A DNA stretch of 59,002 bases from Candidatus Panguiarchaeum symbiosum (GCA_024720975.1 JANJXX010000006.1:1-59002); one strand, 5' to 3'; shown: positions 27,695 through 36,988, counted from the stretch's first letter. Notes: generated by a model from the sequence alone, not told the origin. Made by a program: numbers and translations.

Positions 27695-28680
27695 AATCCA
27701 CTACCTGCATATAACCAACATTCGACACGATGCCCTTCGGAAACATTAATTCCTGGGGGAGCTTCTCTTTTGCATATATCCATTGCTCGCGAGCATCTTG
27801 GCCAGAATCTACATCCACTTGGCGGATTTATTAGGTCTGGAACTGTACCAGCTATTGGATACAATTCTTTTAATTCCTTCGTTGGATCTGGAACACAATT
27901 AATCAATCCCTGCGTGTATGGGTGAAGGGGCTCCTCAAATATTGTATTTACATCGGCAATTTCTACAATTTTGCCTGCATACATAACAGCAACTCTATCA
28001 GCCATTTCAGCTATCAGTCCCATGTTATGTGTTACGAGTATAATTGACATCCCCTTCAGATTCTTAAGCTGACTTAAAAGCTCTATCATTTGAGCCTGTA
28101 TGGTAACATCAACATTTGTAGTCGGTTCGTCCGCAACTAAAAGTCTTGGTTCGTTCACTATAGAAGCGCCTGCAACAACACGCTGCTTCATACCTCCAGA
28201 CAACTCATGTGGATAACTTCTTGCGCGAATCTCAGGTTCCGGAATTAGTACACGTCTTAGAGTCTCTATTGCTTTGGACCATGCTTCTCTAGGGTGCGTT
28301 TTATTATGTGCGAGGATCGTCTCCACAATCTGATATCCAGCAGTGTAGAGCGGATCTAGAGCACTTGTAGGATCTTGAAACACATATGTTATCATGCTCC
28401 CCCTGATTTTTCTAAGCTCATCCTCTGGTAACTTCAACAAATCAACCCATCTTGAATTTATTCTAAACAATGCTCTTCCACTTTCAATTCTTCCAGGATC
28501 GGGTATTAGTCGCGTTATAGCTCGGCTAGTGACAGTCTTTCCGCAGCCAGTCTCACCAATGAGTCCAAATACCTCTTTATTGTATACTTCAAATGAGACT
28601 CCATCTACAGCTTTAACTACACCAGCATATGTGTAGAAGTAAACCCTCAAATCCTCTACTTTAAGTATGGGATCACTCAC
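27691..28680 (-). CDS. dppD: Peptide ABC transporter ATPase (DppD type)
   Basis: A 329-residue ABC ATPase: Walker A GETGCGKTVTSRA, Q-loop VFQDPTSALDPL, signature ELSGGMKQRVV, Walker B LLVADEPTTNVD and switch His VTHNMGLIA. It has the same four-Cys tail (SGCRFWPRCSRAMDIC, then VECWLYAG) as its partner. Its start overlaps the dppC stop by four bases. With DppF and two permeases it completes the inner part of a peptide importer. Confidence 0.92.
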   Translation of the reverse strand: MSDPILKVEDLRVYFYTYAGVVKAVDGVSFEVYNKEVFGLIGETGCGKTVTSRAITRLIPDPGRIESGRALFRINSRWVDLLKLPEDELRKIRGSMITYVFQDPTSALDPLYTAGYQIVETILAHNKTHPREAWSKAIETLRRVLIPEPEIRARSYPHELSGGMKQRVVAGASIVNEPRLLVADEPTTNVDVTIQAQMIELLSQLKNLKGMSIILVTHNMGLIAEMADRVAVMYAGKIVEIADVNTIFEEPLHPYTQGLINCVPDPTKELKELYPIAGTVPDLINPPSGCRFWPRCSRAMDICKREAPPGINVSEGHRVECWLYAGSGL

Positions 28681-30110
28681 TTAACGCCCCTCCTCTTACC
28701 TATCTCCTCAGAGGACATCTTAAGAACGACACCACATAAAACTATCAATCCGCTGGGGTAAGTTGATGGTAGGAATTTTGCTAGAGCTGTTATTAGCCAT
28801 AGATAAGCTATCAAACCAAGCGCATAGCCAACGTAATGCCTGCTCAAGAACCTGACAGTATTTAGTCCCTTCCAGACGACATATAGCAGTACCAAAGGTG
28901 CAAATAATATAACCATTCCTGGCGCATCGCGGTAGACTATGCCTGCGGTGAGAAAACCGGCAATAATAGCTATGTCTCCAAGGAGCCCAATGATATCATG
29001 CACCATTATTGGCCGCTCCTTTATGCCAAATTCAATACTCCTCCTAGTCTTTGGGTCAAAGATATCTCTCAAACCGTCGCCGAGAAGGTTCCAGCCGAGG
29101 CCAACTATAAACAGGAATGCTCCTGGAATTATTATCAACCACCACTTTTCCGGCCAGTAGGCTCTCCCATCACTTATGAGTCTACCAATCTCAGGAAGTG
29201 GGGGCTGGGGTCCGAGTCCAAGGAACGAGAGAGCGGCTTCGAGGATTATTATCGAACCTAAGTCTATTGTAATTGTCACTAGCAATACTGATGAAGTGTT
29301 TGGGAGGATATGTTTAAACATTATTGTCCTATCAGAGAGTCCGAGCGCTTTCGCAGCTTCCACATAAACTTTTTCGCGCTCAGACAGCGCTACAGCTCTC
29401 AGTAATCTAGTGTAAACGGGCCACCAGACTACAGCCATAGCAACTATTATCGAAACTGTAGTAGCCAAATAGCCCCCGTGTTCAGGCCTTATTCCAAATA
29501 GCAATACTAAAAAGTCCTTCAATATTGGCACTTCCCTGAGCAGAATATCTATCCTCGAAGGCAGCGTGGCTGAAAGAGCTATAGCTAGAACTAATGCTGG
29601 GAAAGAATAAAATACGTCTACAATTCTCATGATTACTTCGTCAACTTTCCCGCCATAATAGGCCGCGACCAGCCCAAGTATGATCCCCAGTGGAACACCT
29701 AATGCTATAACAGCCAGACCTATGACTAGTGATATTCTTGCTCCCCAAAGTATCATTGAGAGGAGATCACGACCATAGTAATCCGTTCCAAACAGGTGGA
29801 CTACGCCATTCGAGTCAACCCAGCCTGGGGGCATGTTTTTGGGATATACGTAGACTTCCCAGTATGGTTCAGGAGCAACGTACGGTCCTATGATTCCAAT
29901 AATTATGAATAATAACACTAATGTTAGCCCGGTCCAGGCTAGAGGAGACCTATTAAATGCCCTTAGCATGAGCTTAAGTTCGCTCACTTTGGACCTGTTT
30001 TTGGTTTTCCAACCTGGAGAAATGAATTCTCTGAGTGCAGCATAAATATCAATGATTTTGTCAGTAAACTTGTCAAGGCGTTTAGCGATCTTAATCCAAA
30101 TGACGCCCAC
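28677..30110 (-). CDS. dppC: Peptide ABC transporter permease (DppC type) with extra membrane tail
   Basis: A 477-residue protein, much longer than the usual 280-310. Residues 1-55 are a charged cytoplasmic lead. The DppC core follows: first helix near 60-75, GTDYYGRDLLSMILWGARIS, and the coupling motif EAAKALGLSDRTIMFKHILP. Core similarity ends about residue 360 at GDGLRDIFDPKTRR. The last 110 residues add about four hydrophobic helices not found in ordinary DppC. The GTG start lies ten bases after the dppB stop and its own stop overlaps dppD. Confidence 0.88.
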   Translation of the reverse strand: MGVIWIKIAKRLDKFTDKIIDIYAALREFISPGWKTKNRSKVSELKLMLRAFNRSPLAWTGLTLVLLFIIIGIIGPYVAPEPYWEVYVYPKNMPPGWVDSNGVVHLFGTDYYGRDLLSMILWGARISLVIGLAVIALGVPLGIILGLVAAYYGGKVDEVIMRIVDVFYSFPALVLAIALSATLPSRIDILLREVPILKDFLVLLFGIRPEHGGYLATTVSIIVAMAVVWWPVYTRLLRAVALSEREKVYVEAAKALGLSDRTIMFKHILPNTSSVLLVTITIDLGSIIILEAALSFLGLGPQPPLPEIGRLISDGRAYWPEKWWLIIIPGAFLFIVGLGWNLLGDGLRDIFDPKTRRSIEFGIKERPIMVHDIIGLLGDIAIIAGFLTAGIVYRDAPGMVILFAPLVLLYVVWKGLNTVRFLSRHYVGYALGLIAYLWLITALAKFLPSTYPSGLIVLCGVVLKMSSEEIGKRRGVK

Positions 30111-30120
30111 TTTTCAAACC

Positions 30121-31128
30121 CTAGAGGCGTATTCGTGGATCTATTATCGCATAAAGTATGTCTACAAGCAGGCTTGTTATGACTATGAATAGACCAGTCA
30201 TAAGTGTATATAGTATTATTGATGGAATATCGAAGTTGTTTATGGCAAGTACATATTTGTATCCAATACCTGGGAGCTGAAAGACTGTTTCCGTTATTAT
30301 GGCTCCAGAGAGTAAACCAGCGAACATAAATAGTATTACTGTCACCACTGGTATCAAAGAGTTTTTAAGAGCATGCTTCCAAACACGGAAGGGAGGCAAC
30401 CCCCTAGCATGCGCATACAATATATAATCCGATGACAATACATCCAACATAGTATTCCTCACGTATCTAGCGAGGCCACCAAATGATATAAAGGCTAATA
30501 TAAATGATGGCAGTAGAAGTCGTGAGACTATCGCATCCAATATATTAAACTCTCCCAGTATTATTGCATCAATTACAAAGAGCCCAGTTATTATCCGCGA
30601 GGGAATTGGAACTCCAACCAACGTTATCCAGCGGAGTACATCGTAAAATATCCACACAAAAATGTAAGCTATCCAAAAGCTCGGAGTTGAATATCCTATA
30701 AGTGCAAGCAGACGAACAGCGTTATCTATAGCCGTATCTTTTCTGAGAGCTGCTATTATACCCAGTGGTATACCCAAAATTATTGTGAAAAACGTCGCCA
30801 ACACGGCAATATTGGCCGTTACAATGAAACCTTGCATCCACTCCACGATTATATTATTGTGCGTGACTGGTGAGTATATCGAACCAGAGAGAATATGACG
30901 CATAAAGAAGTAGTATTGAGTCCAAAAGGGTTCATCTAAGTGATACATCTTTCGAACTTGCTCCACAACCTCAGGGCGAGCTTTCTGACCACCAGCCCAA
31001 GCCCTCGCAGGATCGGCCGGTGTATAGAAAGCTATCGTAAAAGTTAAAAGAGTTATTCCTATAATCGTAGGGATGAATGTTATCGCTCTCCTGACAAGAT
31101 AGCGTCCTAAACCAGCCAGCTGAATCAC
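30121..31128 (-). CDS. dppB: Peptide ABC transporter permease (DppB type)
   Basis: A 335-residue permease with six helices. It begins with the family opening YLVRRAITFIPTIIGITLLTF, has a periplasmic loop with PADPARAWAGGQKARPEVV, and the coupling motif YILYAHARGLPPFRVWKHAL. Length and layout are typical. The GTG at 31128 is inside a GGTGATT sequence that could instead be the ribosome binding site for a slightly later start, so the first three residues are uncertain. It pairs with the extended DppC. Confidence 0.9.
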   Translation of the reverse strand: MIQLAGLGRYLVRRAITFIPTIIGITLLTFTIAFYTPADPARAWAGGQKARPEVVEQVRKMYHLDEPFWTQYYFFMRHILSGSIYSPVTHNNIIVEWMQGFIVTANIAVLATFFTIILGIPLGIIAALRKDTAIDNAVRLLALIGYSTPSFWIAYIFVWIFYDVLRWITLVGVPIPSRIITGLFVIDAIILGEFNILDAIVSRLLLPSFILAFISFGGLARYVRNTMLDVLSSDYILYAHARGLPPFRVWKHALKNSLIPVVTVILFMFAGLLSGAIITETVFQLPGIGYKYVLAINNFDIPSIILYTLMTGLFIVITSLLVDILYAIIDPRIRL

Positions 31129-31192
31129 CTACAAAAAAGATCAATAAACGTATAAAAACCTATAAAATGCTACCCATATATTTGATATTGCG

Positions 31193-31879
31193 TTATATTT
31201 GTCGCGTTAAAGCAGTAGCTAATTTGCTCATTCGTATTCTAATTATCAGGCAGGAGAGCGGATAAAGAATTATTGAAAGCATTGTAGGCACAAATTTCTC
31301 AATGAGATAGATTGCACTCGCAATAAAATATAACCAATAGGCTTTCCCTAGAAATTTAAAGAAGCCAATTTTGTCCTGAAGTTCTAACATTATAATCGAA
31401 ACTACAAGAGAGGTAACTCCAAATAGTACCCCGTTGAAGTACATGAAGAATCCTGTTAATATTGAACTAAAACTCGTTATCTCCAAACCCTCAACCAGAG
31501 CCTTCTCTAGGGCTTTTATGTTTTCTGGCACTAAGATTGCTACCACCGCAATTGTTGCTAAGGTATCAACGACGTAAAAGATACGTAACGCCCGTAGGAT
31601 GTTTCTGGATCCCCTCCAGCTGAGTATGTCGAAAGTCGTTTCTGTGCGTCTTAAAAAGAGAGAAAATGCTAACAACAAGGCTAGTAGTCCAAGCAATAGC
31701 AGGAAAGTTAGAACGAGGAAACTATTTATGACACTTGAGCTCGTCTGCTCTCCGTGCAGAAATTCGTTGTATGTATCTTCGAAATGCATTTCTCCAGCTA
31801 TTACCAGGGCTATATAAAGCACATAGCTAAGTCCAAGCAGCAATGCCGCCTTAGATAATTCAGAGAGATTGTCCCTCAA
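31193..31879 (-). CDS. Unknown membrane protein inside the peptide-import operon
   Basis: A 228-residue protein with about 5-6 hydrophobic helices and a short cytoplasmic Arg/Glu-rich loop (LRRTETTFDILSWRGSRN). Its TTG start lies five bases after the stop of the preceding gene, and dppB follows, so it belongs to the operon. I recognise no family. Its place between the binding protein and the permeases suggests an accessory role in peptide uptake, but that is inference from position only. Confidence 0.6.
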   Translation of the reverse strand: MRDNLSELSKAALLLGLSYVLYIALVIAGEMHFEDTYNEFLHGEQTSSSVINSFLVLTFLLLLGLLALLLAFSLFLRRTETTFDILSWRGSRNILRALRIFYVVDTLATIAVVAILVPENIKALEKALVEGLEITSFSSILTGFFMYFNGVLFGVTSLVVSIIMLELQDKIGFFKFLGKAYWLYFIASAIYLIEKFVPTMLSIILYPLSCLIIRIRMSKLATALTRQI

Positions 31880-31884
31880 GATTT

Positions 31885-32574
31885 CTATCTTTCTCTTCGT
31901 TTGAATTCACCGACGAGGAACTTAAAAAACTCATTATTTTGAACCAACCACTCAAATATTACGCTCTCTTCGAGCTTCCATGCTGGTTCATAGATATGAC
32001 CATTTTTTCCAATAAGCACTGGATACCAAACAATCTCTTCTTGAACAATGCCAATGCGCTCATTAAGAACGTCTTCAGTGATTCCTAATCCTTTTTCTAT
32101 TAAAAACTTTACAAAGCTTGCGACAGAGAACTTGGAAGCACTAAAATTGCCTAACAAATAACGAAATATGGATCTGGTACGATCAAGGAGTTTTGCTGAT
32201 GGAACAAAAATGGCTCTATATCTAGACCAGCTTATATTGAGATTCATTTCATCTAGGAAATCACTTCTGTGTCCTTCAACTAACGCTTTTGCAGATAAGT
32301 AAACGCTCTCGATATCTTCAAATATGGCATTGGAATTACATGAGAAGTCTGTGATTGCATTTGTGATCTCCTCCACCCGCTGCATCTTAATGAGGCTGGC
32401 TTCCCTGGCGAGAAGTATGGTAGTTAAGGGGTCTTTAGTAAGGGTACTAGTAAAACAACTGAACAGAATATCTTTTTTCTCATTTGCCTTGTAGATTAGC
32501 CGCACGTAGGGAAAGAAATAGATAGCTCCCAGCTCGTATGCTATATCGTGAAGAACCGTAGCGACGTTATACAT
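31885..32574 (-). CDS. Unknown soluble protein inside the peptide-import operon
   Basis: A 229-residue protein without signal peptide or membrane helix. It has many aromatic and charged residues and a central helical part (EGHRSDFLDEMNLNISWSRY), and ends with EWLVQNNEFFKFLVGEFKRR. No motif is recognised. ATG 32574 follows GGAGTG. It is directly downstream of the binding-protein gene and overlaps the operon logic of the next membrane gene (five-base gap). It may work with that membrane protein. Function unknown. Confidence 0.6.
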   Translation of the reverse strand: MYNVATVLHDIAYELGAIYFFPYVRLIYKANEKKDILFSCFTSTLTKDPLTTILLAREASLIKMQRVEEITNAITDFSCNSNAIFEDIESVYLSAKALVEGHRSDFLDEMNLNISWSRYRAIFVPSAKLLDRTRSIFRYLLGNFSASKFSVASFVKFLIEKGLGITEDVLNERIGIVQEEIVWYPVLIGKNGHIYEPAWKLEESVIFEWLVQNNEFFKFLVGEFKRRER

Positions 32575-32668
32575 GCTTCACTCCTGAGACAATAGAAGAA
32601 AAATAGAGCTATATGAAGACAAAAAATTGCTAAGAAATTAAAAAAAGAGTGAAAGTGCAAAATTATAC

Positions 32669-34933
32669 TTATTCTTCTTTCTTTCTCACAATGAGAGGCA
32701 GGACCACTATTGGTACGGCAGGTATGACTGATTCTATTGCGGCACTTGTCTTGAATATTCCGCTCGCTTTAATTAGTTCTTTAGCCTTGGTCAGATTATA
32801 CGTGTACTTTATAATGTTCTTCTCTGTGTATCCAAGCATTCCCTTTGGAATGACACCATAAAGCTGCGCTACTAGTCCCTCATAGATCTCCTTATATATC
32901 TTTTCGAATGGCACAGCCCATGTTAACGCTTGACGTACGAGCGATATGTTAAGTGGATACCTATATGTGTTCAGGACTATAAAATCGATGTCAAATGTTA
33001 GTAATTCTGGACTGGCCACAATATTTATCTTGTAGGGCGTGTCTGGATATGTAGTACCATTTACTTCAGGTATATTTGCACGCGGCACGTAGCAGAAGTC
33101 AGCAGCACCTGCCTTATATAGTGACAATCTTGGAGCAGTTTCGTCATAGATCACAAAAATAACGTAATCTATCGTTCCATAATTAGGATTCTCTATGTAT
33201 AATGTAGCGTTCCAGTAGTATGGGTTCTTCTTCAAGATGATGAATGTATTATCTTTATAGTCGTAGACGTAGAATGGTCCAGTCGCTATTGGATATTTGT
33301 GTAACAGTCTGTGAGATTTCTCCTCCTCGAAGGCAGTTTTGTTTATGTACTTTGCGAGGTTGTATATTTTCTTTCCATTCTCAATATCCAGGAGTGCTTG
33401 TGTGTAGTTCCATCCAATAGCATCAAACACATACTTCATTGGCACAACGGATAGGAATGCATCAGCTAGAATTGCTAGGATTGCTGGGTAGGGCATCGTT
33501 AGCTTGAGTTCCACTACATTAGCTGTCGAGATATTAGTAGAGCCAAAGAACTCAAGAAGCTGACTCAAGTTACTAACTTGTGCCGTTTGTCCTTTATATT
33601 CAGCGATTAGGGGCGTTGTATTGAGTAAGCTGTTAAATTCATCCTCGGTTAGTACCTTTGATTCATTATAGTCAATGTATGCTGTGACCATCCAGGATGG
33701 GTCAGCCTCAAGCCAACCGACTCTCCAAATGCTAAATAGCACGTCCAAAGCTGAGATATTATATAGTTCCTGCGTTGTTCCGCCGAACTCGGGATCTGCG
33801 CTGATCTTGTCTACCCATCTATTGTATGCCTTGATATCTCCTCTTATCACAAAGTAGTAGGTTGATGCGTCTTCAGTTCTAGCCCAGGCAATGGCTAAGT
33901 CTTTGTCTGGATATATAGTCTCAGTTCTCCAATAGGTTACTAGTTGATCTCCAGTCTCCCAGAGAATTTCCCAACCGAAAGTCTCATACGTAAAGGCACC
34001 ATCGAAACTCTCTGGCCAACCAATGGTAGCAATGACAATTACAGACTTATTATTGTAGTATTTTACTGTGGGAGTTCCCGCAGCGCCTCCACCAAGCGTT
34101 CCAATCTCAACCTGAGGCGTATCAGGTTGCTCCCAAAGGAGGTCATATCTAATAGGCATCACTGGATGATAGTACCATCCATTAACCCAGGTCCAGTGAT
34201 TGCGCACCAACATGTGTTGACTTAGCCAGATTATTGGAACCTCGTGATTTGTTATTTGCTGAATAGCTTGGTATATTGCATTTCTGTGCGTTGGATCTCC
34301 ATCTATCACTCCGGCTTGGATTAACGCGTCCAAGGTGACATTTCTATACATTGAAGGGGCTATAGTAATCCAAGGCGTGGAATTTTCTATTGGAAGCGTG
34401 TGTACTTCATCAACTTCATATTGGACTACAAGTATCTTTGCTCCAGTGGGGATGTCAACAGTCGCACCTGTACCCTTAGGTCCGACAACTACATACCATG
34501 AATTTTCGACTTCAAATACCTTAGCACTAGATAAATAATTCGCAACATCAGCCGCTGTTGTAACTTCAATTGTTTTCAGCGTAGTGAAGCGAGTTCCTCC
34601 GTAAGCCATGGGTGCAGCGTAGTCGTCTGGATCAATGTAGTCTGGGGCCCAACCGATTATATACACATCAAATGCATTTGGATCCATGATTGTATCCAAG
34701 TATACCGGCCATTCCATGCTTTGCACTACAACTTCAAACCCTAATTTACCCCACTCAGCTGCAAGTGCTGTTGCTATTCTTTCTCTCTCCACGTTACCTG
34801 CGTTGTAGAATACCCTTATTTTAGGTTTGGGCGGCGCTGGTCGGAGCAATAGGTATGCAGCTATACCGCCAATGATTATAATCGCTACTATTATTCCAAC
34901 TACAATTTTTCTTCTTTGCACTGCAGCTAACAT
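32669..34933 (-). CDS. Peptide-binding protein, SBP family 5, apparently circularly permuted
   Basis: A 754-residue protein anchored by an N-terminal helix (residues 10-30). After it comes VFYNAGNVERERIATALAAE and then FDVYIIGWAPDYIDPDDY (about 40-105), which in normal family-5 proteins lies near the C-terminus, followed by a further C-lobe piece (NHEVPIIWLSQHM, about 229). The family's N-terminal part (TIGWPESFDGAFTYETFG, from about 303) comes next. The VRQALTWAVPFEKIY and KAKELIKASGI segments (666-726), normally mid-protein, are near the end. A short hydrophobic C-terminus with KKEE closes it. The first gene of the operon; ATG 34933 follows GGTGTGAGG. The ligand is probably a peptide, by family and operon. 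Confidence 0.8.
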   Translation of the reverse strand: MLAAVQRRKIVVGIIVAIIIIGGIAAYLLLRPAPPKPKIRVFYNAGNVERERIATALAAEWGKLGFEVVVQSMEWPVYLDTIMDPNAFDVYIIGWAPDYIDPDDYAAPMAYGGTRFTTLKTIEVTTAADVANYLSSAKVFEVENSWYVVVGPKGTGATVDIPTGAKILVVQYEVDEVHTLPIENSTPWITIAPSMYRNVTLDALIQAGVIDGDPTHRNAIYQAIQQITNHEVPIIWLSQHMLVRNHWTWVNGWYYHPVMPIRYDLLWEQPDTPQVEIGTLGGGAAGTPTVKYYNNKSVIVIATIGWPESFDGAFTYETFGWEILWETGDQLVTYWRTETIYPDKDLAIAWARTEDASTYYFVIRGDIKAYNRWVDKISADPEFGGTTQELYNISALDVLFSIWRVGWLEADPSWMVTAYIDYNESKVLTEDEFNSLLNTTPLIAEYKGQTAQVSNLSQLLEFFGSTNISTANVVELKLTMPYPAILAILADAFLSVVPMKYVFDAIGWNYTQALLDIENGKKIYNLAKYINKTAFEEEKSHRLLHKYPIATGPFYVYDYKDNTFIILKKNPYYWNATLYIENPNYGTIDYVIFVIYDETAPRLSLYKAGAADFCYVPRANIPEVNGTTYPDTPYKINIVASPELLTFDIDFIVLNTYRYPLNISLVRQALTWAVPFEKIYKEIYEGLVAQLYGVIPKGMLGYTEKNIIKYTYNLTKAKELIKASGIFKTSAAIESVIPAVPIVVLPLIVRKKEE

Positions 34934-35280
34934 GCCTCACACCAGAGAATAGAGTTTGCTATATCACAGATGAAAATTTTTTAAAAAAAAGATGACTACA
35001 TTTCATTAAAGACATTTCAATCACTTCCTTTAATGTCTCTGGGGTATCTACAAACTATCTGGTAGATGGAACATTTGCATAGGCATCCTCTGCATCTTAC
35101 ATACAATAGTGCTTCTTTTAGCTCGTGGACCTCCTGAATTTGATTTTTCTATATCTACCAATAGCTTAAGCGGAAAGGCTGCGTATTTGTCCCTTTGGTG
35201 TACTTTCGTGGTTTATAGAAACTAGTTGCGTGCTTCTTCGGAACCATCTACAGAACCAAGATCTGAGGTATATGTTATGA
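34934..35280. other. Gap upstream of the peptide operon with a Cys-rich open stretch
   Basis: About 350 bases between the binding-protein start and a repeat copy. On the minus strand a short frame (35140 to a TGA at 35017) encodes VRCRGCLCKCSIYQIVC after a helical lead, but no start codon with ribosome binding site is seen. It may be a remnant of a small zinc protein or chance. The promoter of the peptide operon should also lie here; the run of A/T around 34975-34995 is a candidate area. Confidence 0.3.
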
Positions 35281-35505
35281 CTGAAAGCCTTGCCATTTAG
35301 GGCAGGAGTAATATAGTAAGACTTATAAGTTCTGTATCTCTTGGTACGTTCCTAGAGCTAGCATGCGATTCAAAGCAAAAATAATAGCTCCAAGCCCGTA
35401 CTATGCGAGGCAGAGTAATTCACCTGAGGGATCGAACTCATGCTGAACTAACAGGAGCTGGAGACGTAGCCTGAACCTCTCCTCAGAACGCTTGTTTCCC
35501 AGGAC
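35281..35505 (+). repeat. Long copy of the CTGAAAGC repeat (about 220 bases)
   Basis: Begins CTGAAAGCCTTGCCATTTAG, then GGGCAGG, and continues with TATAGTAAGACTTATAAGTT. Its right half contains a frame starting MRGRVIHLRDRTHAEL that is similar to MRDKVIRLRLAGAEPAGA in the copy at 46751. Both copies end near a second, weaker hairpin. It is best explained as the decayed 3' end of a TnpB-type element. Confidence 0.5.
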
Positions 35506-35511
35506 GGAAGA

Positions 35512-36192
35512 TCAGTAAATATAGCTTAAGAATCTTGTTCTATATTCTTCTAAGGTAATGTTACCCCTTAATTCACCAGCATCGATTAGCATTACTCTCC
35601 CTGGTAACTGCAGGGGGAGGGCCAAATCACGTGTTGCAATGACTTTCTTAGTGTGCTTTCTTCGGATAAAATCTATGACGCGCCTTCTATTTTCTATATC
35701 AAGCATGCTAGTAGGCTCATCGAGGAAGATATACTCAAGATCATCGAGCACAAAAACCCTACAGAGGGAAACAAGCTGAGCCTGACCTGAAGATATATCT
35801 TTTCGCCTCTTATTCTCTATATTCTCCAGTCCAAACTCTCTCAGTATATCTCTAGCCCGCTCTGCAGCCTCATTTTTGGGAATACCTCGGAGGATTAGAG
35901 GAAGAGCCACGTTATCCACTACTGTGCCCCTTAGGAGGATTGGCTTTTCATGAACATACGCTATACTCTTACGTAACTTTAGTAGCTTTCCACTTCGCCA
36001 GGGGTTTTCTCCATTATATAGTACTTCTCCCTTTGTCGGAGGAATTATTAGCGACATTAACTTTAAGAGTGTCGTTTTTCCTGAAGCATTTTGACCAATG
36101 ACATAGGTTACACTATCACTCAATGTTAAGCTTATTCCTTTAATTATGGGGCTTTTTCCATGAAAGTACCAGACATCCTCAAGCCTAATCAC
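35512..36192 (-). CDS. tupC: Tungstate/molybdate-type ABC transporter ATPase
   Basis: A 226-residue ABC ATPase: Walker A GQNASGKTTLLKL, signature DISSGQAQLVSL, Walker B YIFLDEPTSMLD, followed by ATRDLALP in place of the usual switch His. The missing His at this position may weaken hydrolysis or mark a subfamily. Its GTG start overlaps the tupB stop by four bases, which fixes the pairing. Small size and partner permease point to the TupABC tungstate group. No binding-protein gene is next to it in this window. Confidence 0.75.
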   Translation of the reverse strand: MIRLEDVWYFHGKSPIIKGISLTLSDSVTYVIGQNASGKTTLLKLMSLIIPPTKGEVLYNGENPWRSGKLLKLRKSIAYVHEKPILLRGTVVDNVALPLILRGIPKNEAAERARDILREFGLENIENKRRKDISSGQAQLVSLCRVFVLDDLEYIFLDEPTSMLDIENRRRVIDFIRRKHTKKVIATRDLALPLQLPGRVMLIDAGELRGNITLEEYRTRFLSYIY

Positions 36193-36827
36193 TCTTTGTA
36201 CACCTTCAATAACCTTACCATTAATGATATTGAAACTAGCACTAGCACCAGTATGCCACCGAGATAGAAAGCTGATGTAAAATCTCCCTTCGAAATAGCT
36301 GCCGCTATAGCTGTTGTTAAGACGCGAGTTCGACCCTCAATATCTCCCCCAACAATTAGAGCTATACCAAGTTCACCGATAGCTCTTGAAAAGACTAATA
36401 AGAGGATTACAAGAATTTCAGGTAATGTTTCACGCAGCATTATTAAATCAGCGGTTCTATAATCAGCTCCTATCGAAATTACCAACTCCCAGTAAGTGTT
36501 TCTTGCATTGAAGAATACATCATAACTTAGTGAAACAAGCCAAGGAGTTATTAACAGCGCCTGACCTATTATTATAGCATATGGTGTATAGAGAAGATTG
36601 AGAAATCCAAGTAAACCTGTGCTGCTTAGAAGTGTACTCAGAACTAGACCAATAAGTACAGTTGGAATCCCAACTAAGCTCGTGAAAATGCTTACAATTA
36701 CTGCTGAGACCTTAGTCCTACTCCTAGAAATTGCTAGCGATAGAGGAATCGACCACAGAACCGCTAGAAGCACAGCTGAAAAAGAAATCGCTATAGACCT
36801 TAGCGTTATGTCCAACAAACTCTCCAA
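36189..36827 (-). CDS. tupB: Tungstate-type ABC transporter permease
   Basis: A 212-residue permease with 5-6 helices. The segment SLVGIPTVLIGLVLSTLLS near residue 50, and SRAIGELGIALIVGGDIEGR near 150 followed by TRVLTTAIAAAI, match TupB proteins closely. It begins with a TTG behind AGGTGAG. The operon would normally start with the tungstate-binding protein TupA, which is absent here; it may be elsewhere in the genome. Tungstate uptake would serve aldehyde or formate-type tungsten enzymes, common in peptide-using hyperthermophiles. Confidence 0.8.
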   Translation of the reverse strand: MESLLDITLRSIAISFSAVLLAVLWSIPLSLAISRSRTKVSAVIVSIFTSLVGIPTVLIGLVLSTLLSSTGLLGFLNLLYTPYAIIIGQALLITPWLVSLSYDVFFNARNTYWELVISIGADYRTADLIMLRETLPEILVILLLVFSRAIGELGIALIVGGDIEGRTRVLTTAIAAAISKGDFTSAFYLGGILVLVLVSISLMVRLLKVYKE

Positions 36828-36900
36828 GAGCTCTCACCTGTCTCGTTAGACACCAGTATTACGCATCTCTCCAAAAACTTTATCCTTTAAGATTCCCCTG

Positions 36901-36922
36901 GTAATATACATTAATATATTAC
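36901..36922 (-). promoter_or_regulatory. Inverted repeat overlapping the probable tup promoter
   Basis: GTAATATA and TATATTAC form perfect 8-base arms with a six-base spacer. It lies about 75 bases upstream of the tupB start, where the TATA box of that operon is expected, and about 65 bases upstream of tldD. An operator for a repressor of tungstate uptake is a reasonable guess; AT-richness means chance is possible. Confidence 0.4.
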
Positions 36923-36944
36923 ATGCCTATGACTACAATAGGTA

Positions 36945-36954
36945 TTTATATAAA
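36945..36954 (+). promoter_or_regulatory. TATA box of the tldD-tldE operon
   Basis: TTTATATAAA is a good archaeal TATA box. Transcription would start about 25 bases downstream, near 36979, leaving a short leader that contains GGTGA just before the tldD ATG at 36989. Confidence 0.5.
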
Positions 36955-36988
36955 TTCTGGTTTTCCCTGATCCTTCGGTGAAAACGTT

